Made by a program: the position numbers and the translations under genes. Of a stretch of 63,341 bases of DNA, positions 54,618 through 63,020 are shown piece after piece. The stretch comes from Rossellomorea vietnamensis. Its GTDB lineage: Bacteria; Bacillota; Bacilli; Bacillales; Bacillaceae_B. Under the pieces are notes generated by a model. It was not told where the DNA came from and ran no database searches. It worked only from the letters and a program-made list of their open reading frames with translations. The stretch covers positions 1 to 63,341 of the forward strand of contig NZ_VTEH01000024.1 in assembly GCF_008180615.1 (NCBI RefSeq), given 5' to 3'. The stretch's first letter is position 1; each line of letters opens with the position of its first letter.

Positions 54618-55364
54618 TTAACTGTCTTGTCCATACAGCATTCGATGGACTTCACTTCCATAACTGCCGTCTTCATTATAAACCACCAGTGGCTGCAGCA
54701 CCCGCAAATCAGGGCTGCCATCCTTAATTCCTTCAACCAAAACTGTGTTTGCTTCTTTCTCTTTATTCGGATAAACAAACCGTACCCGTTTTGGCTCAAT
54801 ACGATACTTTCTCATCAGTGTGAGAAGATCCACCCCTCTGCCTGGGCGATGGACAAATGAAGCCTTTCCTCCCTGTTTAAGAAGTGTGCTGACTGACTTC
54901 ACCACATCCTCCAGTGTGCAGAGCAATTCATGCCGGGCAATCGCATAGTGTTCATTGCTGTTGATTTTCACCTTTTCACCTTCTGAGAAATAAGGCGGAT
55001 TACAAGTCACGGCATCAAATTTATCGTTCCCAAAATGGGCTGGTATTTCCTTGATATCACCATGTATCATAGAAATTTGATCTTCTAATTGGTTATATTC
55101 GATGCTGCGTACAGCCATATTAACTAATCTTTCCTGGATTTCCACCCCGGTGATCGGCACACTTGTCCTGTTGCTGAGCATCAGGGGGATCACTCCATTC
55201 CCTGAGCAAAGGTCGATGATTTTCCCTTTTCGTTTGGGAACATAAGCAAAGTTGGCGAGCAGGACTGCATCCAGCGAAAAAGAAAATACCGACGGACTTT
55301 GAATAATCCTTAAATTTTCTGCCAGTAAATAATCCAGTCTTTCATCTTCTTTCAATTCAACCAT
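54618..55364 (-). CDS. trmN6: tRNA1(Val) adenine-N6 methyltransferase-like protein (YabB)
   Basis: A SAM-dependent methyltransferase of 248 residues. From 55364 it begins MVELKEDERLDYLLAENLRI, with GGAGGAG 5 bp upstream. The SAM motif is IIDLCSGNGVIPLML and the adenine-N6 signature NPPY is in AVTCNPPYFSEG. In E. coli the homologue modifies A37 of tRNA-Val; the target here is inferred. Confidence 0.92.
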   Translation of the reverse strand: MVELKEDERLDYLLAENLRIIQSPSVFSFSLDAVLLANFAYVPKRKGKIIDLCSGNGVIPLMLSNRTSVPITGVEIQERLVNMAVRSIEYNQLEDQISMIHGDIKEIPAHFGNDKFDAVTCNPPYFSEGEKVKINSNEHYAIARHELLCTLEDVVKSVSTLLKQGGKASFVHRPGRGVDLLTLMRKYRIEPKRVRFVYPNKEKEANTVLVEGIKDGSPDLRVLQPLVVYNEDGSYGSEVHRMLYGQDS

Positions 55365-55773
55365 TTCTACTCCTCCGTCAGATTCTCTGTAAACTGTTAG
55401 TTCTATTGTTGGGAAAATTGTTTTTTTTACTCCTGCCAGTCCTGCTGGAGGGTCGTACATTTTCCGCTTCAATCTTACTTAATAATAGGAAGCAGGGTAA
55501 AATAGTAAGAAAGTCAATATTTCTTAAAACTATATGAAGACTGTTTTTATGCTGAAACGTCTAACCTAAAGGTTATAAAACTTGCTGCTGGCTGTTGATT
55601 ATGGAAGCAGAGAGACAACGAATCCTCTACTCTTGTACAGAAATAATCATTGAACAAGCCATATTAAAAGAACAAGTTTTTACACCCAGTATTATCATTG
55701 ACAAGCTTAGAAGAACAGCACATTTCTATGTAAAAACGAAGCCTTCCTGATGTCAGGAAGGCTTATATTGATG
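55365..55773. other. yabA-trmN6 intergenic region
   Basis: The 409-bp gap contains the yabA terminator (55732-55764). An AT-rich remainder has no supported gene. The first 108 bp are an in-frame extension of trmN6 that I judge untranslated because its start lacks a ribosome site. Confidence 0.5.
55732..55764 (-). terminator. Terminator after yabA
   Basis: A perfect minus-strand hairpin, AAGCCTTCCTGA with TCAGGAAGGCTT, has a two-base loop and is followed by CGTTTTTA. Confidence 0.92.
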
Positions 55774-56145
55774 CTATTTTTTATTTAGGAAAGATAAACA
55801 GAACAAACAGTCTTCATCTTTACGGGGACTGCCAAAGTGGATATTGCAGATATGAAAGCCTTCTTGATAAAGCCGAGCAAGGTTATCATATCCTTCACCA
55901 ACATCCAGTGACTTATCTTCAGCATGAGACTGTCTGGCCCCTTTCTTCCCTTTACGTGCAGCGCCTTTTGATGAGTTCCCTGTTTGCTCCAGTCTTCTGC
56001 GCAAATGTTCATTTTCCAGCTGCAGGGAATTATTCTCTTCTAAAATTTCCGCTAAGACCTGTTTCAATTCACCCAGCTGCTGGTAAAGCTGTCCTATTTG
56101 TTGCTCCATATTACTGACTGAATCAAAGAACTCCTTTTTATCCAC
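55774..56145 (-). CDS. yabA: Replication initiation control protein YabA
   Basis: YabA binds DnaA and DnaN and limits initiation at oriC. From the GTG at 56145 it has 123 residues. The N-terminal leucine-zipper coiled coil (about 1-60; DKKEFFDSVSNMEQQIGQLY) is followed by a linker and a zinc-binding C-terminus with CNIH and CLFC. GGGGTGGAG precedes the start, which is 13 bp after ricT. It sits beside clamp-loader gene holB. Confidence 0.94.
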   Translation of the reverse strand: MDKKEFFDSVSNMEQQIGQLYQQLGELKQVLAEILEENNSLQLENEHLRRRLEQTGNSSKGAARKGKKGARQSHAEDKSLDVGEGYDNLARLYQEGFHICNIHFGSPRKDEDCLFCLSFLNKK

Positions 56146-56158
56146 TAACTCCACCCCG

Positions 56159-56986
56159 TTACTCTGTGGCTTGAATTGAGACGGCACTTTCGTTTGAGAT
56201 TTCATCTAAAGTAAATTCAAGAACACGTTCGACTTCTTTGATATCCACCTTGATGACACGTTCCAAAATATTAAGACCGACCACTTTACCTTCACCATGC
56301 GGCGTACTGATTCTTTCTCCTACATCCGGAAGCTCTTCCTTGGCCGCTTCATACTCATCATTTTCGTATTTCAGGCAGCACATGAGCCGGCCGCACAATC
56401 CGGAAATCTTCGTTGGATTAAGAGAAAGGTTTTGATCTTTCGCCATTTTGATTGATACTGGTTCGAAATCTCCCAGATAAGTTGAACAGCAAAGCATCCT
56501 GCCGCAAGGGCCGATCCCGCCGAGCATCTTCGCTTCGTCCCTTACACCGATCTGGCGAAGCTCGATACGCGTCCTGAAGATGGATGCCAAATCTTTAACT
56601 AATTCACGGAAGTCCACTCTGCCGTCAGCCGTGAAGTAAAAGATTACTTTATTTCTATCAAATGTATATTCCACATCAACCAGCTTCATATCCAGCTGAT
56701 GTTCTGTTATCTTGCTGCAGCAGACATTATATGCTTCTTCTGCGGCATCTTTATTTTCCTGCACGGCCATTTGATCCTTTGGATCGGCCAATCTAATCAC
56801 TTTCTTCAAAGGAAGGACCACATCGTTTTCGCCAACCTGCTTTCGGTCCACTACTACTTTTCCGTATTCCACTCCTCTGACTGTTTCTACGATTACATAG
56901 TCGTTTTTCTCGATTCCGAGTTCACCCGGGTCGAAATAATATATTTTTCCCGCTTTTTTAAAGCGTACTCCTACAACATCGTACAA
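56159..56986 (-). CDS. ricT: RicT (YaaT), PSP1-domain protein of the Y-complex
   Basis: In B. subtilis RicT with RicA and RicF modulates RNase Y and promotes Spo0A phosphorylation. The 275 residues carry a PSP1 domain (about 60-145) and conserved cysteines in GPCGRMLCCSTYLGDF and GLCGRLMCCLKYE, ligands of the iron-sulfur clusters. It lies between holB (6-bp gap) and yabA, a conserved cluster. Confidence 0.95.
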   Translation of the reverse strand: MYDVVGVRFKKAGKIYYFDPGELGIEKNDYVIVETVRGVEYGKVVVDRKQVGENDVVLPLKKVIRLADPKDQMAVQENKDAAEEAYNVCCSKITEHQLDMKLVDVEYTFDRNKVIFYFTADGRVDFRELVKDLASIFRTRIELRQIGVRDEAKMLGGIGPCGRMLCCSTYLGDFEPVSIKMAKDQNLSLNPTKISGLCGRLMCCLKYENDEYEAAKEELPDVGERISTPHGEGKVVGLNILERVIKVDIKEVERVLEFTLDEISNESAVSIQATE

Positions 56987-56992
56987 AGGAAA

Positions 56993-57976
56993 TCACCCCT
57001 GTAATTTTAGCACAAGCTGCTCCAATAACAGCTGAGTATTCATATTTGCGTTCAGTTTTCGTTTGGCTTCAAGCACGGCCGTCATCTTGTCTGACAGACT
57101 GTTAGTGGAAACCTGAAGCGCATCTGACTCCCATTCCTGTTTCTTATCCGGGTACACCAGTTTATCTGCTTGATCTATCTGTATATACAGCAGATCTTTA
57201 TATATAAGAAGTAAAAGATCCAACGCTCGATCTATTTGAGACTTCTCTTTGAAATGCTCGTTAAAATCCTCCTGCAAACTGATCATTGCCTGAAATGGAC
57301 TTTTGCGAAGGACTTCATACAATTTTAACACTATTATTCTCGCTTGTGCAAACCACTCTTCGCTGCTTAATTCAAAAGCTTCTTGGTAATTATTAGTTAA
57401 ACTTGCTGTCAGTGCAGCCATATTGACGTTTACACCTTCAGATATCAGCCTTTCCTTTATCATTTCCGTGGGAAGCGGCTGAAAGGATACCACTTGGCAG
57501 CGTGAAATGATGGTTGGAAGGATACGGTGCACCTGCTCAGTGATCAGAATAGCCGTTGTTTCTGAAGATGGTTCTTCAAGAAATTTCAGCAGGCTGTTTG
57601 CGGCATTTGGTGTCATCTTATCAGCGTGGGAGATAATGTAGATCTTCTTGCTGGACTCAACTCCCGTTTTACTAAACTCACTCTGAAGGGTTCTGATTTG
57701 TTCTTTTTTGATAGAGAGTCCATCCGGTTCAACCGCATGGACATCTGGATGGTTATGATGATTGATTCTTTTACAGTTATTGCAGTGGTCACAGGCTATA
57801 CCATCCACTGGTTGTTCACATAACAGCGATTTGGCAAAGAGGACCGCTATTTCCTGCTTTCTTGTTCCTCTTTCTCCCTCAAAGAGATATGCATGCGCCA
57901 CTCTCTCTCTCTTGATGCTGTTGGCCAGCATCTGCAGGACAACAGGCTGTATTTCATTGAGTTCTTCCCAGCTCAT
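56993..57976 (-). CDS. holB: DNA polymerase III delta' subunit
   Basis: A clamp-loader subunit. From 57976 it has 327 residues (MSWEELNEIQPVVLQML). The AAA-type fold shows the modified Walker A GERGTRKQEI, a zinc module with CDHCNNC, and SRCQVVSFQPL. A GTG at 57991 is an alternative start, since neither has a strong ribosome site. It follows yaaR by about 20 bp. Confidence 0.95.
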   Translation of the reverse strand: MSWEELNEIQPVVLQMLANSIKRERVAHAYLFEGERGTRKQEIAVLFAKSLLCEQPVDGIACDHCNNCKRINHHNHPDVHAVEPDGLSIKKEQIRTLQSEFSKTGVESSKKIYIISHADKMTPNAANSLLKFLEEPSSETTAILITEQVHRILPTIISRCQVVSFQPLPTEMIKERLISEGVNVNMAALTASLTNNYQEAFELSSEEWFAQARIIVLKLYEVLRKSPFQAMISLQEDFNEHFKEKSQIDRALDLLLLIYKDLLYIQIDQADKLVYPDKKQEWESDALQVSTNSLSDKMTAVLEAKRKLNANMNTQLLLEQLVLKLQG

Positions 57977-57995
57977 GGACAACACGATCACTCAC

Positions 57996-58436
57996 TTACG
58001 TATATAAATTAATTAACAGGCCTCTAATTTCTCCGATTTTGCCTAAAATATCAATCGATTGTTTTTCCTCATCCAATATATCTTCAGTCAGCTCCATTAA
58101 CCTCTGGTCCACACTTTCCACGATGTTCAGCTTTCTGCCTTCTCCATGCTGATTCCATGTATGGGACTGTTTAAGATTCATGCCATAATCGACAGCTTCT
58201 TGTACAAACTTTTTCACCAGAGATTTATATTTCGCGAGATCTTTAAAGGTCCTTGAACGGGACAGCCTCTCTCCTGCACTGGAGATGTCGCTCATCAGCT
58301 TCCCCAGCTGTTCCATTTGCAGCTTCTGGTCCTGCTTGCTGACCAGTGCTCCGAATTTAACAGAGCCTCCATTGTTCGGCTTCTGATCGGTACGAACCTT
58401 ATCGACACCGACACGGAGGTCTTGGTTGATTTTCAT
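57996..58436 (-). CDS. yaaR: DUF327-family protein YaaR
   Basis: A 146-residue soluble, mainly helical protein of the YaaR family, starting MKINQDLRVGVDKV. The conserved helical core includes KYKSLVKKFVQEAV. The function is unknown. It lies between darA and holB, as in B. subtilis, probably in one transcript. Confidence 0.93.
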   Translation of the reverse strand: MKINQDLRVGVDKVRTDQKPNNGGSVKFGALVSKQDQKLQMEQLGKLMSDISSAGERLSRSRTFKDLAKYKSLVKKFVQEAVDYGMNLKQSHTWNQHGEGRKLNIVESVDQRLMELTEDILDEEKQSIDILGKIGEIRGLLINLYT

Positions 58437-58451
58437 TTTATTCCCTCGCTT

Positions 58452-58781
58452 CTAGAAATGGTGAAACTGTTCCACCGGCAGAACGAATACAGTTGCACCG
58501 CCAACTTCCACTTCCACTGGATAAGGTACATACGAATCGGCATTGCCTCCCATCGGTGAAACAGGGGCAACCATTTGATCTCTCGACTTGCAGCTGTCCC
58601 TGATTACCTGCAGGGCCTTTTCCACTCTGATGTCCTCCACCCCGATTAAGAAAGTGGTATTGCCGGATCGAAGAAAACCGCCTGTACTGGCAAGCTTGGT
58701 CGACCTGAAGTTATGGTCCATCAGTGCATTGGAAAGACGGTTACTGTCTTGATCCTGTACTACCGCCATTATCATTTTCAT
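58452..58781 (-). CDS. darA: Cyclic di-AMP receptor DarA (PII-like)
   Basis: A PII-like signalling protein that binds c-di-AMP. The 109 residues from 58781 begin MKMIMAVVQDQDSNRLSNAL. The ligand-binding parts, STGGFLRSGNTTFLIGVED and RDQMVAPVSPMGG, are conserved. GGGAGG lies upstream of the start. Partners of DarA are not well defined. Confidence 0.95.
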   Translation of the reverse strand: MKMIMAVVQDQDSNRLSNALMDHNFRSTKLASTGGFLRSGNTTFLIGVEDIRVEKALQVIRDSCKSRDQMVAPVSPMGGNADSYVPYPVEVEVGGATVFVLPVEQFHHF

Positions 58782-59020
58782 CTCTTCCACTTCCTCCCAT
58801 AAAAACTCTTCCGCAAATCTGTATATATACCATTATAGCAAGAATATGCTCTTCATAATATCTGTTCCTGTTCAAACTTTTCAAATAAATTTTGGAAATT
58901 ACTGCAAACAGTCGTTTTGAATCTGTTTTAAGCAAAAAGGATTTACCTAAAAGTGCCCTGAGGTATTATTAGTGTTCAGAAAGCACCAGGCTTTCAGAAA
59001 AGAATTCTATAAAGAATTAT

Positions 59021-59049
59021 AAAAGAAAACCAGTCTGCTATTTGACTGG
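59021..59049 (-). terminator. Terminator at the end of tmk
   Basis: A minus-strand hairpin, GCCAGTC with GACTGGT, is followed by TTTCTTTT and overlaps the tmk stop codon. It separates tmk from darA, about 260 bp downstream, which suggests that darA has its own promoter. Confidence 0.85.
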
Positions 59050-59688
59050 CCTGTGTTCGCTTATATATAGCTCAACAACATTCAAAGCTTGTTCATATAC
59101 TTCATCAAATGTCATACCGGCATCAATTTTCTTAATCCGCTCTGGAAACTTCTCGAGCAGCATCAGATACCCTTCTCTTACCCTTTCATGAAAGCCGATT
59201 GCTTCCAAATCCAGGCGGTTCACTTCTCTGCCTTTATTTTTCTCGATCCGTTCCAGACCGATTTGAGGTTCCACATCGAAATAAAGAGTAATATCAGGCA
59301 TCGTATCTCCTATCGCAAACTTATTGATGCTGTACACTTCCTCCATTCCAATGCCTCTTGCATGGCCCTGATAAGCAAGAGAACTATCCAGGAAACGGTC
59401 ACATAGAACAATGCTGCCATTTTCTAGAGAGGGAATGACTTTCTCCGCTAAATGCTGCCTCCTTGCTGCTGCATATAACAAAGCTTCCGTTCTTTCATCC
59501 ATTGCTGTATTCTCAGGATCGAGAATGACCCGGCGAATCTCCTCCGCAATCGTAATCCCGCCTGGCTCTCTGGTCAGCACTACACTCAGGCCCTTTCCTT
59601 CAAGCTCATCGGCCATCTTTTTAATGATTGTTGATTTTCCGGCTCCCTCAGGACCTTCAACTGATATAAATAATCCCTGTCTCATCAT
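59038..59688 (-). CDS. tmk: Thymidylate kinase
   Basis: Phosphorylates dTMP to dTDP for DNA synthesis. The 216 residues begin MMRQGLFISVEGPEGAGKST with the P-loop. The DR(Y/F) motif is LCDRFLDSSLAYQGHARG and the LID region YFDVEPQIGLERI follows. AGGAGGTTAA precedes the ATG pair. Confidence 0.97.
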   Translation of the reverse strand: MMRQGLFISVEGPEGAGKSTIIKKMADELEGKGLSVVLTREPGGITIAEEIRRVILDPENTAMDERTEALLYAAARRQHLAEKVIPSLENGSIVLCDRFLDSSLAYQGHARGIGMEEVYSINKFAIGDTMPDITLYFDVEPQIGLERIEKNKGREVNRLDLEAIGFHERVREGYLMLLEKFPERIKKIDAGMTFDEVYEQALNVVELYISEHRPVK

Positions 59689-59886
59689 TTAACCTCCAAA
59701 AGCTGCTTGTTACATTATAACTTATATCAGAGCCAATTGCAGATTTAGACAAGGCTCTTTTTGTACCCTTTCAAAACAGAAGTACAACTAGTGAATTCAA
59801 CGGATAACCCTGGAAGAAAGGAACTCTTCTCCCCGTTCAAATAGAAAGTCTTGGGATTTTACGAAACACCCACATAAGTAAACAAC

Positions 59887-61284
59887 CTAGACGAAAATGC
59901 TTATTTTCCCTTCTTCCAGCTTTTTTCCACCTTGAAATTTTGCTCCGAGCTTCATAAGCCTCTTCAACTCTGAAATACTTTCTTCCAAGATCTCCTCGCC
60001 AGGGTAAAATAACGGTATACCTGGCGGATAAGGAACCAACACTTCTGCTGCAGTCCTTCCAACTACTTCATCAACAGAGGCCCACCCTTTTTCCTTCTTT
60101 TCCATTTCCTTAAATGAATGGCGGAGAGCTGTAATTTTCTGCTGCTTCTCTAAAAGGATGAGTTCCGTGTTGCCCTCTGAAGGTTCGATCGCTTTCATAC
60201 TCAGCAGTGCCTTTTCATATGGAAATGTCATTCCCTTTTTAATCAAAGGTAATATGAAAAGGACTTGATATGGATCGGCAAGCTCAGAAAACACACTTCT
60301 ATTCTTCAATTCCTCCTGAAGCTCGTAACCTGAATATCCCCGTAGCCTCACCATCAGCTTTAAAGGGTCGGCACTTTCAATAATTTCATATCCTGCTCCT
60401 CGAAGCCCCTTTAAAAAATGTTTTCTCTTATCTTTAAAGAATTCAATGTCCTCTGCAGAATAGGAAGCAATATAGTGCCGTGCATAATCCAGTGAACCCA
60501 TGATCGGATACGAAGGACTGCTCGACTGCAGCATCCCCAGGTAGTGTTCAATTCTATCTTGGTCTATCCTCTCAGTTCCTATATGTAAAAAAGATCCCAT
60601 TGTCATGGCAGGGAGTGTTTTATGAGCTGATTGAACAACCACATCAGCTCCCCATCCCAACGAAGACGAAGGAAATGGAGTGCCGCAAGAGAAATGGGCC
60701 CCATGTGCCTCATCCACCAGCACGTTTACCCCATGTTCGTGAGAAAGTTCTATCAAACTCTTTATATCGTACACAGTCCCATAATAGGTAGGATATGTTA
60801 AAATTAAAGCCTTCGCATTAGGATATAGCCTTAGGGCCTGTATGAGTGTTGCCTGGGAAATACCTGATGCAGCAGCTGCCTGCTCATCAAGTTCCGGGTG
60901 AAGAAACACCGGCTTTACATTCGCAAGCTGAAGCCCATTCAGAATCGACTTGTGGCAATTCCTTTGAACAAATACAACATCACCTTCATTACATACACCC
61001 AGAATCATTGCTAAATTCCCGACCGTGCTTCCATTGACAAGAAAATAACTCTTCTCAGATTTGTAATGATCCGTCAGCAGCTCCTGTGCTTCCCTGATGG
61101 CACCCTCAGGGGCATGCAAATCATCCAGACCAGCCAGCTCCGTGACATCATACTCCAAAGCTTTTCTGACCTGCCCTTCCACCAATGCCCCATTCTTGTG
61201 CCCTGGCACATGAAAAGACACCGAATCTTTATCTATATGACTTTGCAGGGCCTCAACCAAAGGCATCCTGTTTTGATCTCTCAT
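59887..61284 (-). CDS. yaaO: Orn/Lys/Arg decarboxylase family protein YaaO
   Basis: A fold-type I PLP decarboxylase of 465 residues, lacking the long N-terminal wing domain. The pocket motifs are VNGSTVGNLAMILG, LVDEAHGAHFSCG and the PLP lysine in VQSAHKTLPAMTMGS. The smaller C-terminal domain is at about 370-465. The substrate (lysine, arginine or other) cannot be told from sequence alone. The ATG at 61284 fits GGAAGGA better than a TTG at 61293. Confidence 0.9.
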   Translation of the reverse strand: MRDQNRMPLVEALQSHIDKDSVSFHVPGHKNGALVEGQVRKALEYDVTELAGLDDLHAPEGAIREAQELLTDHYKSEKSYFLVNGSTVGNLAMILGVCNEGDVVFVQRNCHKSILNGLQLANVKPVFLHPELDEQAAAASGISQATLIQALRLYPNAKALILTYPTYYGTVYDIKSLIELSHEHGVNVLVDEAHGAHFSCGTPFPSSSLGWGADVVVQSAHKTLPAMTMGSFLHIGTERIDQDRIEHYLGMLQSSSPSYPIMGSLDYARHYIASYSAEDIEFFKDKRKHFLKGLRGAGYEIIESADPLKLMVRLRGYSGYELQEELKNRSVFSELADPYQVLFILPLIKKGMTFPYEKALLSMKAIEPSEGNTELILLEKQQKITALRHSFKEMEKKEKGWASVDEVVGRTAAEVLVPYPPGIPLFYPGEEILEESISELKRLMKLGAKFQGGKKLEEGKISIFV

Positions 61285-61423
61285 AAAAAGCAATCCTTCC
61301 TGCGGTTATTCTCTATATTTTATCATAGAGCTGCTCTTTGCCTGTATTTTTGAATTTTGTTAGACAAGCGAACCTCTGGGGAATTGCAGAATGCTGCTTC
61401 TTTAAAGTCGATATTAATAAGAA

Positions 61424-61506
61424 GAACAAAAGCGCAAGCACCTTGGTCAGCCACGAGAGGCTAAGTATTCCAGTCGGTACGGCCCTCAGGCGCTGTAGCT
61501 GAACAA
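61424..61506 (+). repeat. Family I hairpin repeat, decayed copy F
   Basis: CAAAAGCGCAAGCACCTTGG then TCAGCCACGAGAGGC and, at the other end, CAGGCGCTGTAGCTGAAC retain the two outer arms. The inner hairpin has been replaced or lost. Confidence 0.65.
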
Positions 61507-61533
61507 TAAAAAAACCGGGGATTTTATCCCGGC
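61507..61533 (-). terminator. Terminator after csfB
   Basis: A minus-strand hairpin, CCGGGAT with ATCCCCGG, is followed by seven Ts. Confidence 0.93.
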
Positions 61534-61538
61534 TTCGT

Positions 61539-61754
61539 CTATGAATATATTTGCGGTGTATTGACTTTCTTCAATTGTTCCACAAAATACTTGTACTGAG
61601 GATGGTTCGTTTCCGTTCCAATCATATCTTTCTCGCATTCTATGCAGATAAAAGATGTATACAGATGTATCCCTGTTCTCTTTTCCTGACTGCAGACAAT
61701 ACACGTTTCCCCTGCTCTTTTCTCTGTATTCAGCACCAGTCTCTCCACCTCCAT
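61539..61754 (-). CDS. csfB: Sigma-G inhibitor Gin (CsfB)
   Basis: An anti-sigma factor that holds sigma-G (and sigma-E) inactive at the wrong time in sporulation. The 71 residues have the two zinc-binding pairs CIVC (about 19-22) and CIEC (about 37-40), and the ending LKKVNTPQIYS typical of the family. It is the first gene after the rRNA operon, as in B. subtilis, but xpaC and yaaN, which follow it there, are absent. The start could lie a few codons further in. Confidence 0.92.
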   Translation of the reverse strand: MEVERLVLNTEKRAGETCIVCSQEKRTGIHLYTSFICIECEKDMIGTETNHPQYKYFVEQLKKVNTPQIYS

Positions 61755-61981
61755 ACACCTATTCTGCCCCGAAGCCGTTCAAATATACGCATTTTCACAA
61801 AATTTAAATAGAGTGAATTATCTCATGTTGCTATACTATGTAAGCGAATTCCTGTCTGTGTATGTCTAATGGGAAATTGTTTAAAAAGGAACAGGCGCTG
61901 TGGGGGAAAATATTAGTTTTAAATTTTAGGATACTCCCATCTTCGGTGCGATTCGCTGCTCATCACCTTCCGCTCAACGTA

Positions 61982-62508
61982 AGGACATATCTTTGCTGAA
62001 AACAATTCACTCATGTATCCAGAGGCGCAGACTGAGGACATATCTTTGCCGAATACATGTCACTCTTGTACCCAGAGACTCTGCGTGAAGACATATCCTT
62101 GCTGAAAACAAGTCACTCATGTATCCAGAACCTCTGCGTGAGGACATATCTTTGCCGAAAAAAACTCACTCATGTATGCAGAATCTCTGGGTGAAGACAT
62201 ATCTTTGCTGAGAACAAGTCACTCTTGTATCCAGAACCTCTGCGTGAGGACATATCTTTGCCGAAAACTAGGCACTCTTGTATGCAGAATCTCTGGGTGA
62301 AGACATATCTTTGCTGAAAACAAGTCACTCTTGTATCCAGAATCTCTGGGTGAAGACACATCTATCCCGAAAAGGGGAGACTCATGTATCCAGAACCTCT
62401 GCTTGAAGACACATCTTTGCCGAAAAGGGGACACTTATGTATCCAGAGCCTCTGCTTGAAGACATATCTTTGCCGAAAAGGGGACACTCATTATCCAGAA
62501 CCTCAATA
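61982..62508. repeat. 53-bp tandem repeat array, ten units
   Basis: Units begin at 61982, 62035, 62088, 62141, 62194, 62247, 62300, 62353, 62406 and 62459, each exactly 53 bp apart. The unit contains GACATATCTTTGCCGAAAAC, GTCACTC, TGTATCCAGAA and a small palindrome CCAGAATCTCTGG. Since 53 is not a multiple of 3, a constant coding role is unlikely. There are no unique spacers, so this is not a CRISPR array. Confidence 0.95.
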
Positions 62509-62608
62509 TTTGGAAGATCTCTTTCCTCATGGGCAGAGCCCACTCCGGTGCTCTCGTCCTCGACCTTCTTGCTCCTCCCCATCCTCGCTCCTGCGGGGAA
62601 TGAGAATC

Positions 62609-62634
62609 TTTTTTGGGGGATCTCCCCCTTTTTT
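62609..62634 (+). terminator. Plus-strand terminator-like hairpin
   Basis: GGGGG-ATCT-CCCCC followed by TTTTTT lies between the array and the 5S terminator, facing the rRNA operon. It would stop transcription running antisense into 5S. Confidence 0.65.
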
Positions 62635-62640
62635 AAACAC

Positions 62641-62669
62641 AAAAAAGAGCACCTTTTCGGGTACTCTTT
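62641..62669 (-). terminator. rRNA operon terminator
   Basis: A minus-strand hairpin, AAAGAGTACC with GGTGCTCTTT, and a T tract directly follow the 5S gene. Confidence 0.92.
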
Positions 62670-62673
62670 GGAT

Positions 62674-62790
<117 letters not shown>

Positions 62791-62883
62791 ACATATTTTG
62801 TTGAAAGAACATCGTTCTCTCAAAACTAGATAAAGTATTAGAAGAAAGAAGAAAGTATTCCGAGTTTCGCTGCATTTTGCAAT

Positions 62884-63017
62884 CCAGCTCCGGCGGCTAG
62901 AGGCTCGGGGTCATATGTCATCAATCAGCTGTCATCAATCAGCCGAGGGCAAATACCGCCCTCATCTGCTTGCTGTCATATGCCTGTCGCCTCTGTTCAA
63001 GCCGCCTGCGCTTTTTA
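62884..63017 (-). repeat. Family I hairpin repeat inside the 23S-5S spacer, copy G
   Basis: On the minus strand GCGCAGGCGGCTTGAACAG, GCGACAGGCATATG, ATATGACCCCGAG and CCTCTAGCCGCC keep the family order. The outer stems are now GGCGGC/GCCGCC and AGAGGC/GCCTCT, and CATAT/ATATG replaces CAAAT/ATTTG, each compensated. The inner part is a different hairpin, GAGGGC/GCCCTC. The unit ends about 4 bp from the 23S 3' end. Confidence 0.88.
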
Positions 63018-63020
63018 CTG

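Noticed and set aside
61982..62508. CRISPR array
   Set aside because: Whole 53-bp units repeat with drift and there are no unique spacers or cas genes.
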